DNA of 64,000 nt from an uncultured Bacteroidota bacterium (GTDB lineage: Bacteria; Bacteroidota; Bacteroidia; Flavobacteriales; Flavobacteriaceae): positions 62,001-126,000 of the forward strand of contig CACNIG010000002.1 of NCBI GenBank assembly GCA_902620455.1. Reading direction: 5' to 3'. Made by a program: the position numbers and the translations under genes. A model generated the notes under the pieces. It made no database searches and was not told where the DNA came from. It saw only the letters and a program-made list of their open reading frames with translations. Below, one piece after another: positions 1 through 9,447 of the stretch; the first letter of the stretch is position 1; each line of letters starts with the position of its first letter.

Positions 1-275
1 TAGTTGCATGGCATCCAAAATCTTCCAGCAAGAATGAAAGAACTACTGTCGTAATTAAAAACAAAAAATTTGGAGAAGTAATGTACAGACAGATAGCTGG
101 AGCAGTTGCAAGGAGGATTGTAAACTATGCAAAAGTCAGTTCTAGCGTAGAACAAGGAGATGATTCTGGATTTATTAAGTTTGGTTCTAGAGTTGATCTT
201 TTTCTATCTAAAGATTTAAATTTAAAAATAAAGGTTGGAGATAAAGTTAAAGGGGGACTTAGTATTATTGCCTAA
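1..275 (+). CDS. psd: phosphatidylserine decarboxylase, C-terminal part (5' end outside window)
   Basis: This is the tail of phosphatidylserine decarboxylase, which makes phosphatidylethanolamine from phosphatidylserine at the inner membrane. The reading frame is open from base 3, so the gene begins before the window; the ATG at 81 is internal. The segment contains the family C-terminal signature, including NERT, YRQIAG, ARRIV and GFIKFGSR. The Gly-Ser in FGSR is where the proenzyme normally cleaves itself to form the pyruvoyl group. Its stop codon directly abuts the stop codon of convergent valS with no spacer. Identification rests on about 90 visible residues but the signature is distinctive. 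Confidence 0.9.
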   Translation, partial: VAWHPKSSSKNERTTVVIKNKKFGEVMYRQIAGAVARRIVNYAKVSSSVEQGDDSGFIKFGSRVDLFLSKDLNLKIKVGDKVKGGLSIIA

Positions 276-2903
276 TTAAGTAAGTTCATCAATTGACTTA
301 ATTATAGACTCAATTTTTTGTTTTGAATCTTTAATTTTTTGTTTTTCTTTTTCAATTATATTTTTGGGAGCATTTTTCACAAAATTTTCATTTTTTAATT
401 TTATTTCAACAGATTTTAGAAAACTTCTATAATAATCTAACTCTTTCGTCAGCTTATTTATTTCTTTATCCTTGTCAAAACCTTCTTCTAGTGGAATAAA
501 AAATTCAAACTTTTTAATTAAAAAAGAGGTAACAACGTCAAATTTTTCTTTAGTTGATTCCTCAAGCTTATCAATTATAGCAATCTTTTTAATTATCTCA
601 ATATTACTCAAATTATTACCATTTGGTAAATAATATAAATCTAAGGATGTCTTAAATGAAATATTTTTTTCTTTTCTATAGTTTCTTATATTGGAAATTA
701 TCTCTTTGGTAATCTCAAACTCATCTACAATTGAAGAAAAATATTTTTCATTTGCTGGCCACGAAGAAATAGTTAATGCATCTGAGGTGTTTGTGTGGGG
801 AATATTGTGGTAAATTTCTTCTGTAAGAAAAGGCATGAATGGATGAAGAATCTTAAGATTTTTTTCTAATAACTTAATTAATTCAGTCTTTGACTCTTTA
901 TCAATTTTTTCTCCATAGTTAGGTTTTAATATTTCTAATAACCATGAACAAAAATCATCCCATATTAACCTGTATGAGGACATTAGCACATCAGATATTC
1001 TATAGTTATTGAAGTTCTTATCAATTAGATCAAGGGTTTTATTAAATTTATTGTTATACCAATTAATTGCTAATTTATTTTCAACTGGCTGAGATTTTTT
1101 TTCGTCAACTTCCCAACCATTAATAAGTTTTAGGGCATTCCATAGTTTATTAGTAAAGTTCTTACCTTGTTGACATAAAGATTCATCAAATAATAAGTCA
1201 TTGCCTGCTGCAGAGCTTAGCATTAAACCAACTCTAACAGAATCTGCACCATATTCCTCAATAAGTTTAATTGCATCAGGAGAATTACCAAGTTGTTTGG
1301 ACATTTTTCTACGTAGTTTATCCCTAACAATCCCTGTGAAATATACATTAGAAAATGGTTTTTCATTTCTAAACTCATATCCTGAAATAATCATTCTTGC
1401 TACCCAAAAAAATATGATATCTGGTCCTGTAACTAAGTCTTGTGTTGGATAATAATAATTTATTTCATCATTATTTGGATTTCTTATTCCATCAAATACT
1501 GAAATAGGCCACAGCCAGGATGAAAACCAAGTATCTAGGACATCGTTGTCCTGAGTTAAATCATCTTCACTGTATTTATTTTCCGAATTATAATTTATTT
1601 TTTTTAGTGCCTCTTTTTTATTAATAGCAACTACATAATCATCATTATTGCCATAATAAAAGACAGGTATTTGATGGCCCCAAGATAATTGTCTCGATAT
1701 ATTCCAATCTTTTATATTCTCAAGCCAATGTTTATATGTAGATTTAAACTTACCAGGAAAGAACTTTATATTATCTTTTTTTAACACATTTTCAATTGCA
1801 GGTTTTGTAATATCATCCATTTTTAAAAACCACTGTTTAGACAATCTAGGTTCAATAACTGCATTTGTTCTTTCAGATCTACCAACATTATGTAAATAGT
1901 TCTCTTTTTTTATTAAAAGATCATTCTTTTTAAGCTCAGCTTCAATTTCTTTTCTTACTATAAATCTGTCTTTACCCTCATAGTGCAAGCCATTAGAGTT
2001 TAGTTCTGCATCCTCATTAAAAATATCAATTGTGTCAAGATTATGTTTAATACCTAAATTATAGTCATTGATATCATGCGCAGGGGTAACTTTTAAACAT
2101 CCAGTTCCAAATTCAAGATCTACATATGGATCAGAAATTATTGGTACTCTTCTATTACATATTGGAACAATTGCATTTTTGCCTATAATTTTTTTATACC
2201 TATCATCATTGGGATTAACACAAATAGCAGTATCACCAAATAATGTTTCAGGTCTTGTAGTGGCTATTTTTAAATCAATGTCTGAATCCTCTATGAGATA
2301 TTTTATGTAGTATAGACTTGAATCTTCCTCAACATAATTAACCTCTTCATCGGAGACAGTAGTTTTTGCCTCAGGATCCCAATTTATCATTCTATTACCT
2401 CTATATATTAAGCCTTTTTCATGAAGAGTTTCAAAAGCAATAATAACAGATTCATACATATCATCATCAAGAGTAAATTTAGTTCGATCCCAATCGCAGG
2501 AACATCCCAACTTTTTTAGTTGATCTAGAATTCCACCACCATATTTATCGGTCCAGTCCCAGGCGTATTTCAAAAATTCATCTCTTGAAATATCATCTTT
2601 ACTAATTCCCTTTTTTTTCAAATTTTCTACAACTTTAGCCTCAGTAGCAATAGATGCATGATCAGTTCCAGGAACCCAACATGCATTTTTACCTAACATT
2701 CGTGCCCTTCTTACTAAAATATCTTGAAGAGTATTATTTAGCATATGCCCCATGTGAAGTAATCCAGTAACATTAGGAGGAGGGATTACAATTGTGAAGG
2801 GTTCTTTATCATTAGGAATTGACTTAAACAGTTCATTTTTCATCCAATATGAATACCATTTTTTCTCAATCTCAATGTGGTTATACTTAGGAGAAATTTG
2901 CAT
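276..2903 (-). CDS. valS: valyl-tRNA synthetase
   Basis: Charges tRNA-Val with valine in the cytoplasm. With an additional TTG codon in front the protein is 876 residues, and in that numbering the class Ia motifs are HMGH at 51-54 (HIGH box) and KMSKQ at 534-538 (KMSKS box). ATTRPET at 215-221 belongs to the editing domain that clears mischarged threonine. The C-terminal 60 or so residues form the usual lysine-rich tRNA-binding coiled-coil arm. The ATG at 2903 is preferred over the in-frame TTG at 2906. A tRNA-Val gene lies elsewhere in this window (63118-63192), which is probably coincidence. Length and motifs are normal for the family. Confidence 0.98.
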   Translation of the reverse strand: MQISPKYNHIEIEKKWYSYWMKNELFKSIPNDKEPFTIVIPPPNVTGLLHMGHMLNNTLQDILVRRARMLGKNACWVPGTDHASIATEAKVVENLKKKGISKDDISRDEFLKYAWDWTDKYGGGILDQLKKLGCSCDWDRTKFTLDDDMYESVIIAFETLHEKGLIYRGNRMINWDPEAKTTVSDEEVNYVEEDSSLYYIKYLIEDSDIDLKIATTRPETLFGDTAICVNPNDDRYKKIIGKNAIVPICNRRVPIISDPYVDLEFGTGCLKVTPAHDINDYNLGIKHNLDTIDIFNEDAELNSNGLHYEGKDRFIVRKEIEAELKKNDLLIKKENYLHNVGRSERTNAVIEPRLSKQWFLKMDDITKPAIENVLKKDNIKFFPGKFKSTYKHWLENIKDWNISRQLSWGHQIPVFYYGNNDDYVVAINKKEALKKINYNSENKYSEDDLTQDNDVLDTWFSSWLWPISVFDGIRNPNNDEINYYYPTQDLVTGPDIIFFWVARMIISGYEFRNEKPFSNVYFTGIVRDKLRRKMSKQLGNSPDAIKLIEEYGADSVRVGLMLSSAAGNDLLFDESLCQQGKNFTNKLWNALKLINGWEVDEKKSQPVENKLAINWYNNKFNKTLDLIDKNFNNYRISDVLMSSYRLIWDDFCSWLLEILKPNYGEKIDKESKTELIKLLEKNLKILHPFMPFLTEEIYHNIPHTNTSDALTISSWPANEKYFSSIVDEFEITKEIISNIRNYRKEKNISFKTSLDLYYLPNGNNLSNIEIIKKIAIIDKLEESTKEKFDVVTSFLIKKFEFFIPLEEGFDKDKEINKLTKELDYYRSFLKSVEIKLKNENFVKNAPKNIIEKEKQKIKDSKQKIESIIKSIDELT

Positions 2904-2929
2904 CAATTCATAAATATTTTAATCTAAAA

Positions 2930-2962
2930 CAAAAATAACATACCTTGAAGTATATTTACAAA
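2930..2962 (-). promoter_or_regulatory. predicted Bacteroidota promoter of valS
   Basis: On the minus strand a perfect -7 box TATTTTTG (2937-2930, consensus TAnnTTTG) is preceded by TTTG (2962-2959) with a 21-nt spacer. This is the arrangement known for the primary sigma factor of Bacteroidota. It would start transcription about 20 nt before the valS ATG. Confidence 0.6.
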
Positions 2963-2976
2963 ATTAAGTTAAATAA

Positions 2977-4167
2977 ATGCCAACAATATCAAAAAAAGGT
3001 CTCAATATACCTTCATCACCAATAAGGAAATTAGTCCCATATGCTGATAAAGCAAAGAAAAATGGAATAGATATACTTCATTTGAATATTGGTCAACCAG
3101 ATATCAAATCTCCAATTGAATCTATTGATGCAATAAAAAATATTGATATAGAGTTACTGAAATATGAGTATTCCCAAGGATCTCATAAATTTAGAAAAAA
3201 TTTATGTTCTTACTATTCTGGTCATAATATTAATGTATCACCTGATGATATAATTACAACTGTGGGTGCAAGTGAAGCCTTATCCTTTACAATGAATTCG
3301 ATATGTGATCCGGGAGATGAGGTAATTATACCAGAACCTTTTTATGCAAATTATAATGGATTTGCCCAAGCATCAGATGTAAAAGTAATACCAGTTACAT
3401 CCAAAATTGAAGATAACTTTGCACTACCATCTATAGAGTTATTTGAAAAGAAAATTAATAATAGAACTAAAGCTATTCTAATTTGTAACCCCTGTAATCC
3501 TACTGGATATGTTTATTCTAAAGAGGAAATTATAAATATTGCAAACCTTGCAAAGAAAAATGATTTATTTATTATAGTTGATGAAGTATACAGAGAGTTC
3601 ATTTATTCTGATTTGAAGCACTTCTCCATTTTAGAGGATGAAACATTTTTTGATAATGCTATTTTGATTGATTCTACATCAAAAAGATATAGTTTATGTG
3701 GAGCAAGAATTGGTTTTATAGTATCAAAAAATTCTAAATTTATTGAAACATGTATGAAGTTTGCACTTGCAAGATTATCTCCACCGACAGTTGCATTGAT
3801 AGCAGCAAACAATGCATTAAAATCAGATAATAAATATATAGATAATGTTATTAAAGAATACTCTATGAGAAGAAAAGTGCTTATTGGTGAACTATCTAAA
3901 ATAAATAATATAGAATTTTCAGATCCAATGGGTGCATTTTATTCCATTATTAAACTTCCAGTTAAAAATGCTGAAGAATTTGCTAAGTTTTTACTTACAG
4001 ATTTTTCAATCAATAATGAAAGTGTAATGCTTGCTCCAGCAGCAGGATTTTACAGCTCGAATGATAATGGTAAAGATGAAGTAAGAATTGCATTTGTTCT
4101 TAACTCAGAAAAAATTAAAAGAGCAATTAATATTATAAATATTGGATTGAAAGAATATATTGGATAA
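2977..4167 (+). CDS. PLP-dependent class I/II aminotransferase
   Basis: A fold-type I, pyridoxal-phosphate aminotransferase of the aspartate aminotransferase superfamily, 396 residues. The visible landmarks are NPCNPTG at 171-177, the VDEVYREF segment near 201-208 that contacts the cofactor ring, and SKRYSLCGARIG around 235-246 in which Lys236 should carry PLP. The substrate cannot be read from sequence; aspartate, alanine or an aromatic or branched 2-oxo acid are all possible. It is distinct from the second aminotransferase at 20046-21227. It is followed 3 nt later by murB on the same strand, so the two are probably cotranscribed. Confidence 0.88.
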   Translation: MPTISKKGLNIPSSPIRKLVPYADKAKKNGIDILHLNIGQPDIKSPIESIDAIKNIDIELLKYEYSQGSHKFRKNLCSYYSGHNINVSPDDIITTVGASEALSFTMNSICDPGDEVIIPEPFYANYNGFAQASDVKVIPVTSKIEDNFALPSIELFEKKINNRTKAILICNPCNPTGYVYSKEEIINIANLAKKNDLFIIVDEVYREFIYSDLKHFSILEDETFFDNAILIDSTSKRYSLCGARIGFIVSKNSKFIETCMKFALARLSPPTVALIAANNALKSDNKYIDNVIKEYSMRRKVLIGELSKINNIEFSDPMGAFYSIIKLPVKNAEEFAKFLLTDFSINNESVMLAPAAGFYSSNDNGKDEVRIAFVLNSEKIKRAINIINIGLKEYIG

Positions 4168-4170
4168 TTT

Positions 4171-5169
4171 ATGAGGATCAGTAGACAAGCTTCGCTAAAA
4201 AAGTTCAATACATTTAATGTAACTGAAAATGCAGATGTTATTTATGAGGTTGAAGATATAAGTATGCTTAAAAATATTGTATCTGATAATAATCAAATTC
4301 TAATTTTAGGTGGTGGAAGCAATATACTCTTTACAAAAAGTTATAATGGAGCGATTATAAATTTAAAAAATAAAGGGATAAGAGTATTAGAAGAAGACAA
4401 AGACTCGGTACTAGTTGATGTTTGCTCCGGTGAAAATTGGAATGATTTTGTTCTCTGGGCTATTGACAATAATTATGGAGGAATTGAAAACTTATCCTTA
4501 ATACCTGGGAATGTTGGTGCTGCACCTATTCAAAATATAGGTGCATATGGCGTAGAATTAAAAGATGTTTTTTACAGTGCTTCAGGAATTATGTTGGATT
4601 CACTAAAGGATTTTGAACTAAAAACATCAGAATGTAAGTTTAGCTACAGAAATTCCATTTTTAAGAATGAGCTTAAAGACAAAGTAATTATTACATCAAT
4701 TAAATTAAAGCTTACAAAGGGGAATCATAATTATAACATTGATTATAAAGGTTTAAAAGAGAAACTGTCGAAATCAGAGCTTTCATTAAAAAAGATTTCT
4801 GATGAAGTGATAAAAATTAGACAATCTAAACTACCTGATCATAAATTAATTGGAAATTGTGGTAGCTTTTTTAAAAACCCTATAATTAATTTGTCTAAAC
4901 TTAAAACTATTAAATCAAACTTTCCAGATTTACCTTCATTTAAAATTGATTCAAATAATTACAAAATTCCAGCAGCTTGGTTAATTGAAAAATCTGGATT
5001 TAAAGAAAAAAGAAACAAAAATGTAGGTGTATACAAAAATCAACCTCTTGTTATTATTAATCTTGGTGAGGCAACAGGAAAAGAAATTCTTGATTTTGCA
5101 AATGAAATTAAAGAGACAATAAACAATAATTTTAATATTCAATTAAAAGAAGAAGTTCTTGTTATTTAA
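4171..5169 (+). CDS. murB: UDP-N-acetylenolpyruvoylglucosamine reductase
   Basis: Reduces UDP-GlcNAc-enolpyruvate to UDP-MurNAc with NADPH and FAD in peptidoglycan precursor synthesis. The 332-residue protein opens with the typical NTFNV stretch. It has the FAD-binding LGGGSN at 46-51, the LSLIPGNVGAAPIQNIGAYG region, a YRNSIFK segment, and GNCGSFFKNP, in which the serine after CG acts as proton donor in characterised MurB. The PAAWLIEKSGFK segment near the C terminus is also typical. It follows the aminotransferase by 3 nt and abuts convergent dtd with no spacer. Confidence 0.96.
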   Translation: MRISRQASLKKFNTFNVTENADVIYEVEDISMLKNIVSDNNQILILGGGSNILFTKSYNGAIINLKNKGIRVLEEDKDSVLVDVCSGENWNDFVLWAIDNNYGGIENLSLIPGNVGAAPIQNIGAYGVELKDVFYSASGIMLDSLKDFELKTSECKFSYRNSIFKNELKDKVIITSIKLKLTKGNHNYNIDYKGLKEKLSKSELSLKKISDEVIKIRQSKLPDHKLIGNCGSFFKNPIINLSKLKTIKSNFPDLPSFKIDSNNYKIPAAWLIEKSGFKEKRNKNVGVYKNQPLVIINLGEATGKEILDFANEIKETINNNFNIQLKEEVLVI

Positions 5170-5622
5170 TTATTCTTTATTCTTAGAGTCAATTATTATT
5201 GTTACGGGACCATCATTTATTAAGCTTACTTTCATATCAGCACCAAAAACACCGCTTTTTATTCCATTTTTTATTTTTGATTCAAGTAACTCAATAAAAT
5301 AATCATACAATGGAATTGCAATTTCATGGGAAGCTGATTTAATATAGGATGGTCTATTACCCTTTTTAGTTAATGCCATTAATGTAAACTGAGAAATAAT
5401 TAAAATCTCTCCTTGAATATCAACTATAGACTTATTCATAATACCCCCTGAATCATTAAAGATTCTTATGTTTAGAACCTTATTAACTAGCCACTCTGCA
5501 TCTTTCTCAGTATCGTCTTTGCTTATTCCAATCAATATTAAAAGACCTTTTCCAATTTCAGCTTTAATCTTATTATCAATTTTTACATTTGATTCTTTAA
5601 CTCTCTGTATTACTAACTTCAT
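5170..5622 (-). CDS. dtd: D-aminoacyl-tRNA deacylase
   Basis: Hydrolyses D-aminoacyl-tRNA (and glycyl-tRNA-Ala), protecting translation from mischarging. The 150-residue protein has the family normal length and both hallmark motifs: SQFTL at 77-81 and NDGPVT at 136-141, which holds the Gly-cisPro pair used for chiral proofreading. The 5' end overlaps the 3' end of rsgA by 26 nt in another frame, so translation of the two is probably coupled. Confidence 0.95.
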   Translation of the reverse strand: MKLVIQRVKESNVKIDNKIKAEIGKGLLILIGISKDDTEKDAEWLVNKVLNIRIFNDSGGIMNKSIVDIQGEILIISQFTLMALTKKGNRPSYIKSASHEIAIPLYDYFIELLESKIKNGIKSGVFGADMKVSLINDGPVTIIIDSKNKE

Positions 5623-6544
5623 CTGACTTTCTGTATATATTTTGATCTTTTAACATATCTAAATATGTATTATATCTACTTTCAAAGATTTTACCTTGTT
5701 TTATCTTATTTTTTACATTACAATCAGGTTCATCTAGGTGTAAACAATTTTTAAATTTACATTTTTGCTTTGCCTCAAAAAATTCTGGAAAAAAATCACC
5801 CAATTCATATTTTGTAATTTCAACAAGTCCAAAGCCTCTTATGCCAGGAGTATCAATAATTTTAATATCAGAATCCAAGTCATACATCTCAGCATATGTT
5901 GTAGTATGTTTTCCTTGCTTGTGAGATGAAGAAATTTCTTTTGTTTTAAGCTTCAAATTTGGAGAAATCGAATTAATTAGTGTTGACTTTCCAACACCAC
6001 TATGACCAGATATTATACAAGTTTTATTTTTTATCAATCTAATTATTTCATCCACTCCATCACCATATTTAGCAGAAATTAATTCACATTTGTAACCTAT
6101 TAGCTTATACATATCAATTAATTTTTTTATTTCAATAGATTCTTTGTCTATGTATGTGTCTTTTTTATTAAATGCAATTATTACTGGTATATCATATGCC
6201 TGGCAACTAACTAAAAATCTATCAATAAAATTCGTAGATGTAACAGGATTGTTAAGTGTCACTACTAAAACAGAAATATCAATATTAGAGGCTATTATAT
6301 GATATTGTTTTGAGAGATTGACTGATTTCCTGATTATATAGTTTTCTCTTGGTAAAATATCTGAAATGATTCCTTTGCCATCAATTTCAAGTTCAAATTT
6401 AACTTGATCCCCAACTGCTATTGGATTAGTAGTAGATATATCTTTAAGTCTTATCTTTCCTTTTATCCTACATTCAAAAAATTTATTTTCAGATTTTACT
6501 AAATACCAACTTCCAGTTGATTTATATACAATTCCCTCTAGCAT
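5597..6544 (-). CDS. rsgA: ribosome small subunit-dependent GTPase A
   Basis: A late 30S-subunit assembly GTPase. The G motifs appear in the circularly permuted order that defines the family: NKKD at 126-129 (G4), then GHSGVGKST at 180-188 (Walker A), then DTPG at 231-234 (G3). An N-terminal OB fold precedes them. The C-terminal zinc site is present as Cys262, Cys267, His269 and Cys275. Length is 315 residues. The ATG at 6544 is divergent from gpmI across about 50 bases. It is followed by dtd with a 26-nt overlap. Confidence 0.96.
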   Translation of the reverse strand: MLEGIVYKSTGSWYLVKSENKFFECRIKGKIRLKDISTTNPIAVGDQVKFELEIDGKGIISDILPRENYIIRKSVNLSKQYHIIASNIDISVLVVTLNNPVTSTNFIDRFLVSCQAYDIPVIIAFNKKDTYIDKESIEIKKLIDMYKLIGYKCELISAKYGDGVDEIIRLIKNKTCIISGHSGVGKSTLINSISPNLKLKTKEISSSHKQGKHTTTYAEMYDLDSDIKIIDTPGIRGFGLVEITKYELGDFFPEFFEAKQKCKFKNCLHLDEPDCNVKNKIKQGKIFESRYNTYLDMLKDQNIYRKSDEVSNTES

Positions 6545-6593
6545 AATTAATTAACAATATATTTTTTCCTAATCATATTAACAAATCTACTTG

Positions 6594-8138
6594 ATGATAT
6601 TTGTATCTTTAAATAAAAAATTGAGTAATAAAGTTTTATTATTAATTCTTGATGGTTGGGGTTTAGCTTCTGACAAGAAAGCCTCTGCTCCTGATATTGC
6701 AAAAACTCCAAATTACAACTCTCTAAAAGATAAAAATCCATTCAATTATTTAATTACTCATGGCGAGAAAGTAGGACTCCCACCTGGACAAATGGGTAAT
6801 AGTGAGGTCGGACATATGAATATTGGTTCTGGAAGAATAGTTCCACAAGATCTACTTCGAATTGATAAGTCAATCAAGAATGGTAAATTTCTTGAAATGA
6901 AAGAACTAAAAGAAATTATTTCACACTCAAAAAATAAATCATCTAATATCCATTTAATTGGCCTTATATCAGATGGAGGAGTCCACTCTCATATTGATCA
7001 CCTGAAAGAGATTATAATTTCTTTAAAAGAAGTAAAAGAAAAAATTTTTATTCATGGGTTTACAGACGGAAGAGATGTTGATCCAAGATCAGGAATTAAG
7101 TTTATTGATTCATTAGAAAAATTCTGTAAAAAAAATGGTGCGAGATTAGCAACAATTGTAGGCAGGTACTTTTCAATGGATAGAGATAACCGGTGGGAAA
7201 GAATAAAAAAAGCATATGATTTAATCTATAATGGAGTTGGAAAAAAAACAAATAACATTTGTGATGAAATCAGAGAATCATATAAAAATAATATCACAGA
7301 TGAATTTATCAATCCTATCATTAAAACTGATATTAAAGGAGAAAATATACATAAATTTAATAATGATGATATAGTCATTTTCTTTAATTATAGGTCAGAC
7401 AGGGGGAGGCAACTTACATCAGCTATGTGTGAAAAGGATCTTACTGATTTTGGAATGAAATCAGTAACTAAAAACTTTTATACACTAACAAATTATGATG
7501 ATACGTTTAAAGTTGTTAAGCCTATTTTTAAAAAAAATATTTTAAAAAATACTTTAGGTGAGATACTGTCTAAAAATGAAATTCTTCAATTAAGAATTGC
7601 TGAAACTGAAAAGTATCCACATGTTACATATTTTTTTAATGGCGGAATAGAGGAATCATTCTTGGGTGAAGAACGAATTCTGTGTCCTTCTCCAAAAGTT
7701 GCAACATACGATTTAAAACCTGAGATGAGTGCTAAGGAAGTTACCCAAAACGTAATAACTGAAATTAAAAAAAATAAATTTGGATTTATATGTTTAAACT
7801 TTGCAAACCCTGATATGGTTGGACATACAGGTAACTTAAAGGCAGCAGTTGAAGCATGTGAGTCAGTTGATAAATCACTTGGAAAAATAGTTGATGTAGC
7901 AAATTTGAATGACTATGTAACTATTATAATTGCTGACCATGGTAATTGCGAAATAATGATAAATAATGATGGAACTGAAAATACTTCGCATACAGTTAAC
8001 CCTGTTCCAATAATTATTGTAAACTCAAATAGCAATAAGATAAATAATGGAATATTAGCTGATATTGCACCTACAGTTCTGGATATAATGGGTGTTCAAA
8101 AACCAGATGAGATGACTGGAAAATCTTTAATAAATTGA
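6594..8138 (+). CDS. gpmI: 2,3-bisphosphoglycerate-independent phosphoglycerate mutase
   Basis: Interconverts 3- and 2-phosphoglycerate in glycolysis and gluconeogenesis using two Mn ions and a phosphoserine. The N-terminal LILDGWG gives metal ligands. GNSEVGHMNIGSGRIV contains the catalytic serine (about residue 70). GRYFSMDRDNRW and the late ADHGNCE metal motif are also present. The start is uncertain: the ATG at 6594 gives 514 residues, while an in-frame TTG at 6621 would give a shorter N terminus (MSNKVLLL) more like relatives. The stop codon overlaps the TTG start of the next gene (TTGA). Confidence 0.96.
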   Translation: MIFVSLNKKLSNKVLLLILDGWGLASDKKASAPDIAKTPNYNSLKDKNPFNYLITHGEKVGLPPGQMGNSEVGHMNIGSGRIVPQDLLRIDKSIKNGKFLEMKELKEIISHSKNKSSNIHLIGLISDGGVHSHIDHLKEIIISLKEVKEKIFIHGFTDGRDVDPRSGIKFIDSLEKFCKKNGARLATIVGRYFSMDRDNRWERIKKAYDLIYNGVGKKTNNICDEIRESYKNNITDEFINPIIKTDIKGENIHKFNNDDIVIFFNYRSDRGRQLTSAMCEKDLTDFGMKSVTKNFYTLTNYDDTFKVVKPIFKKNILKNTLGEILSKNEILQLRIAETEKYPHVTYFFNGGIEESFLGEERILCPSPKVATYDLKPEMSAKEVTQNVITEIKKNKFGFICLNFANPDMVGHTGNLKAAVEACESVDKSLGKIVDVANLNDYVTIIIADHGNCEIMINNDGTENTSHTVNPVPIIIVNSNSNKINNGILADIAPTVLDIMGVQKPDEMTGKSLIN

Positions 8139-8638
8139 AAAATATAATTTATTTTCTTGCTATTTCAATTTTAGCTTGTACCTCTAATAATTACTACCAA
8201 TCAGTTGAGGGAGAGATTGATACTGATTACTTATTTAACTCTCCAAATACTGCCTGGTTTCAAAAAAATTATGAATCATATATATTAGATGATATTACTC
8301 TAAATAAAGATTTCTCAAAATTAAATGAATTTAATATCGAAATTTTTATGAATACTAAATGCCATGATAGTGAGAGAGAAGTTCCAAGATTTTTAAAAAT
8401 TTTAAATTCATTAAATTTTTCTAAAGAAAATCTCAGGATAATTTTATTAAATTCTGACAAGAAAACCTCAGATGGACTTGAAATAGGCAAAAACATAACA
8501 AATACTCCAACTATTATCTTTCTCAAAAATTCAAATGAAGAAAATAGAATAGTTGAATTTCCTTATGAAAATTTAGAGAAGGATATCTATAAAATAATAA
8601 ATGATATGGGGTATAAAAACGTATATTATTCAGAATGA
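8135..8638 (+). CDS. thioredoxin-fold lipoprotein with a single-cysteine (CxxS-type) site
   Basis: A 167-residue protein read from a TTG start that overlaps the gpmI stop. The N terminus is a lipoprotein signal with the lipobox ILAC at 12-15, so it should be tethered in the periplasm or outer membrane. The rest resembles a thioredoxin fold: IEIFMNTKCHDSEREVP places a CHDS sequence where thioredoxins have CxxC, and NTPTIIF supplies the cis-proline loop. With only one active-site cysteine it is more likely a mixed-disulfide or holdase protein than a classical oxidoreductase. Its start codon choice is forced, because no ATG is available near the signal sequence. It overlaps map by ATGA. Confidence 0.75.
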   Translation: MKNIIYFLAISILACTSNNYYQSVEGEIDTDYLFNSPNTAWFQKNYESYILDDITLNKDFSKLNEFNIEIFMNTKCHDSEREVPRFLKILNSLNFSKENLRIILLNSDKKTSDGLEIGKNITNTPTIIFLKNSNEENRIVEFPYENLEKDIYKIINDMGYKNVYYSE

Positions 8639-9447
8639 TATTAAAACAAATCGAAGAAATAAATAAAATTCGAGATAGTGCTCAATTAGTTTCTAAAACC
8701 TTGGGTTTAATGGCAAGAGAAATTAAACCAGGGGTAGATTCATTATATCTTGATAAAATTGCAGAAGAATTTATTCTTGATAATAATGCAAAACCCGGAT
8801 TTAAAGGTTATAACAACTTTCCCAATACATTATGTGTAAGTGTAAACAACCAGGTTGTTCATGGGATTCCATGTAGTAAACCACTTAATAATGGTGATAT
8901 AATATCAGTAGACTGTGGAGTAATTAAAGATGGATACTATGGTGACCATGCTTATACATTCAAGGTTGGAGATGTTTCAGAAAAAATTGAAAAATTGTTG
9001 AATGTTACTAAAGATTCACTCTATATAGGCATAGAAAAAATGCAGGTTAATAATAGAGTTGGTGATATTGGCAGTGCCATTCAAAATTATGTTAATCAAT
9101 ATGGTTATGGAATAGTTAGAGAATTAGTTGGTCATGGTTTAGGAAAAAACTTACATGAAGAACCTGAAATTCCAAATTATGGTAAATCTGGAACAGGTAA
9201 AATTTTAAAAGATGGATTAGTATTAGCAATTGAACCTATGATAAATATGGGTACAGAAAAGATAAGATTAGAAGATGATGGTTGGACTTTTGTAACCCAA
9301 GATGGATTAGTAAGTGCTCATTTTGAGCATAATATTGCTATAATAAATGGAGAGCCTGAAATTCTATCTACATTTGATTTTATTTATGATGAGCTTGGAA
9401 TTGATTCCAACGAAGAAATAAAGTTTAAAAAATTTTTTAATTCATGA
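8635..9447 (+). CDS. map: type I methionine aminopeptidase
   Basis: Removes the initiator methionine from nascent proteins. The five metal ligands of the pita-bread fold are in place: Asp93, Asp104, His167, Glu200 and Glu231, with substrate-contacting His76 and His174. The visible motifs include NNQVVHGIP and ELVGHGLG. The 270-residue length is normal for the type without an N-terminal zinc extension. It overlaps both neighbours by ATGA, placing it in a translationally coupled gpmI-trx-map-methyltransferase run. Confidence 0.96.
   Translation: MILKQIEEINKIRDSAQLVSKTLGLMAREIKPGVDSLYLDKIAEEFILDNNAKPGFKGYNNFPNTLCVSVNNQVVHGIPCSKPLNNGDIISVDCGVIKDGYYGDHAYTFKVGDVSEKIEKLLNVTKDSLYIGIEKMQVNNRVGDIGSAIQNYVNQYGYGIVRELVGHGLGKNLHEEPEIPNYGKSGTGKILKDGLVLAIEPMINMGTEKIRLEDDGWTFVTQDGLVSAHFEHNIAIINGEPEILSTFDFIYDELGIDSNEEIKFKKFFNS

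Noticed and set aside
6575-6605. Promoter-like GATATTTG near the gpmI start
   Set aside because: The first base departs from TAnnTTTG and there is no -33 element; the gpmI start codon is itself uncertain, so nothing firm can be claimed.
6547-6741. 64-residue minus-strand ORF at the rsgA/gpmI gap
   Set aside because: It overlaps the gpmI start and the divergent gap; no signal or domain.
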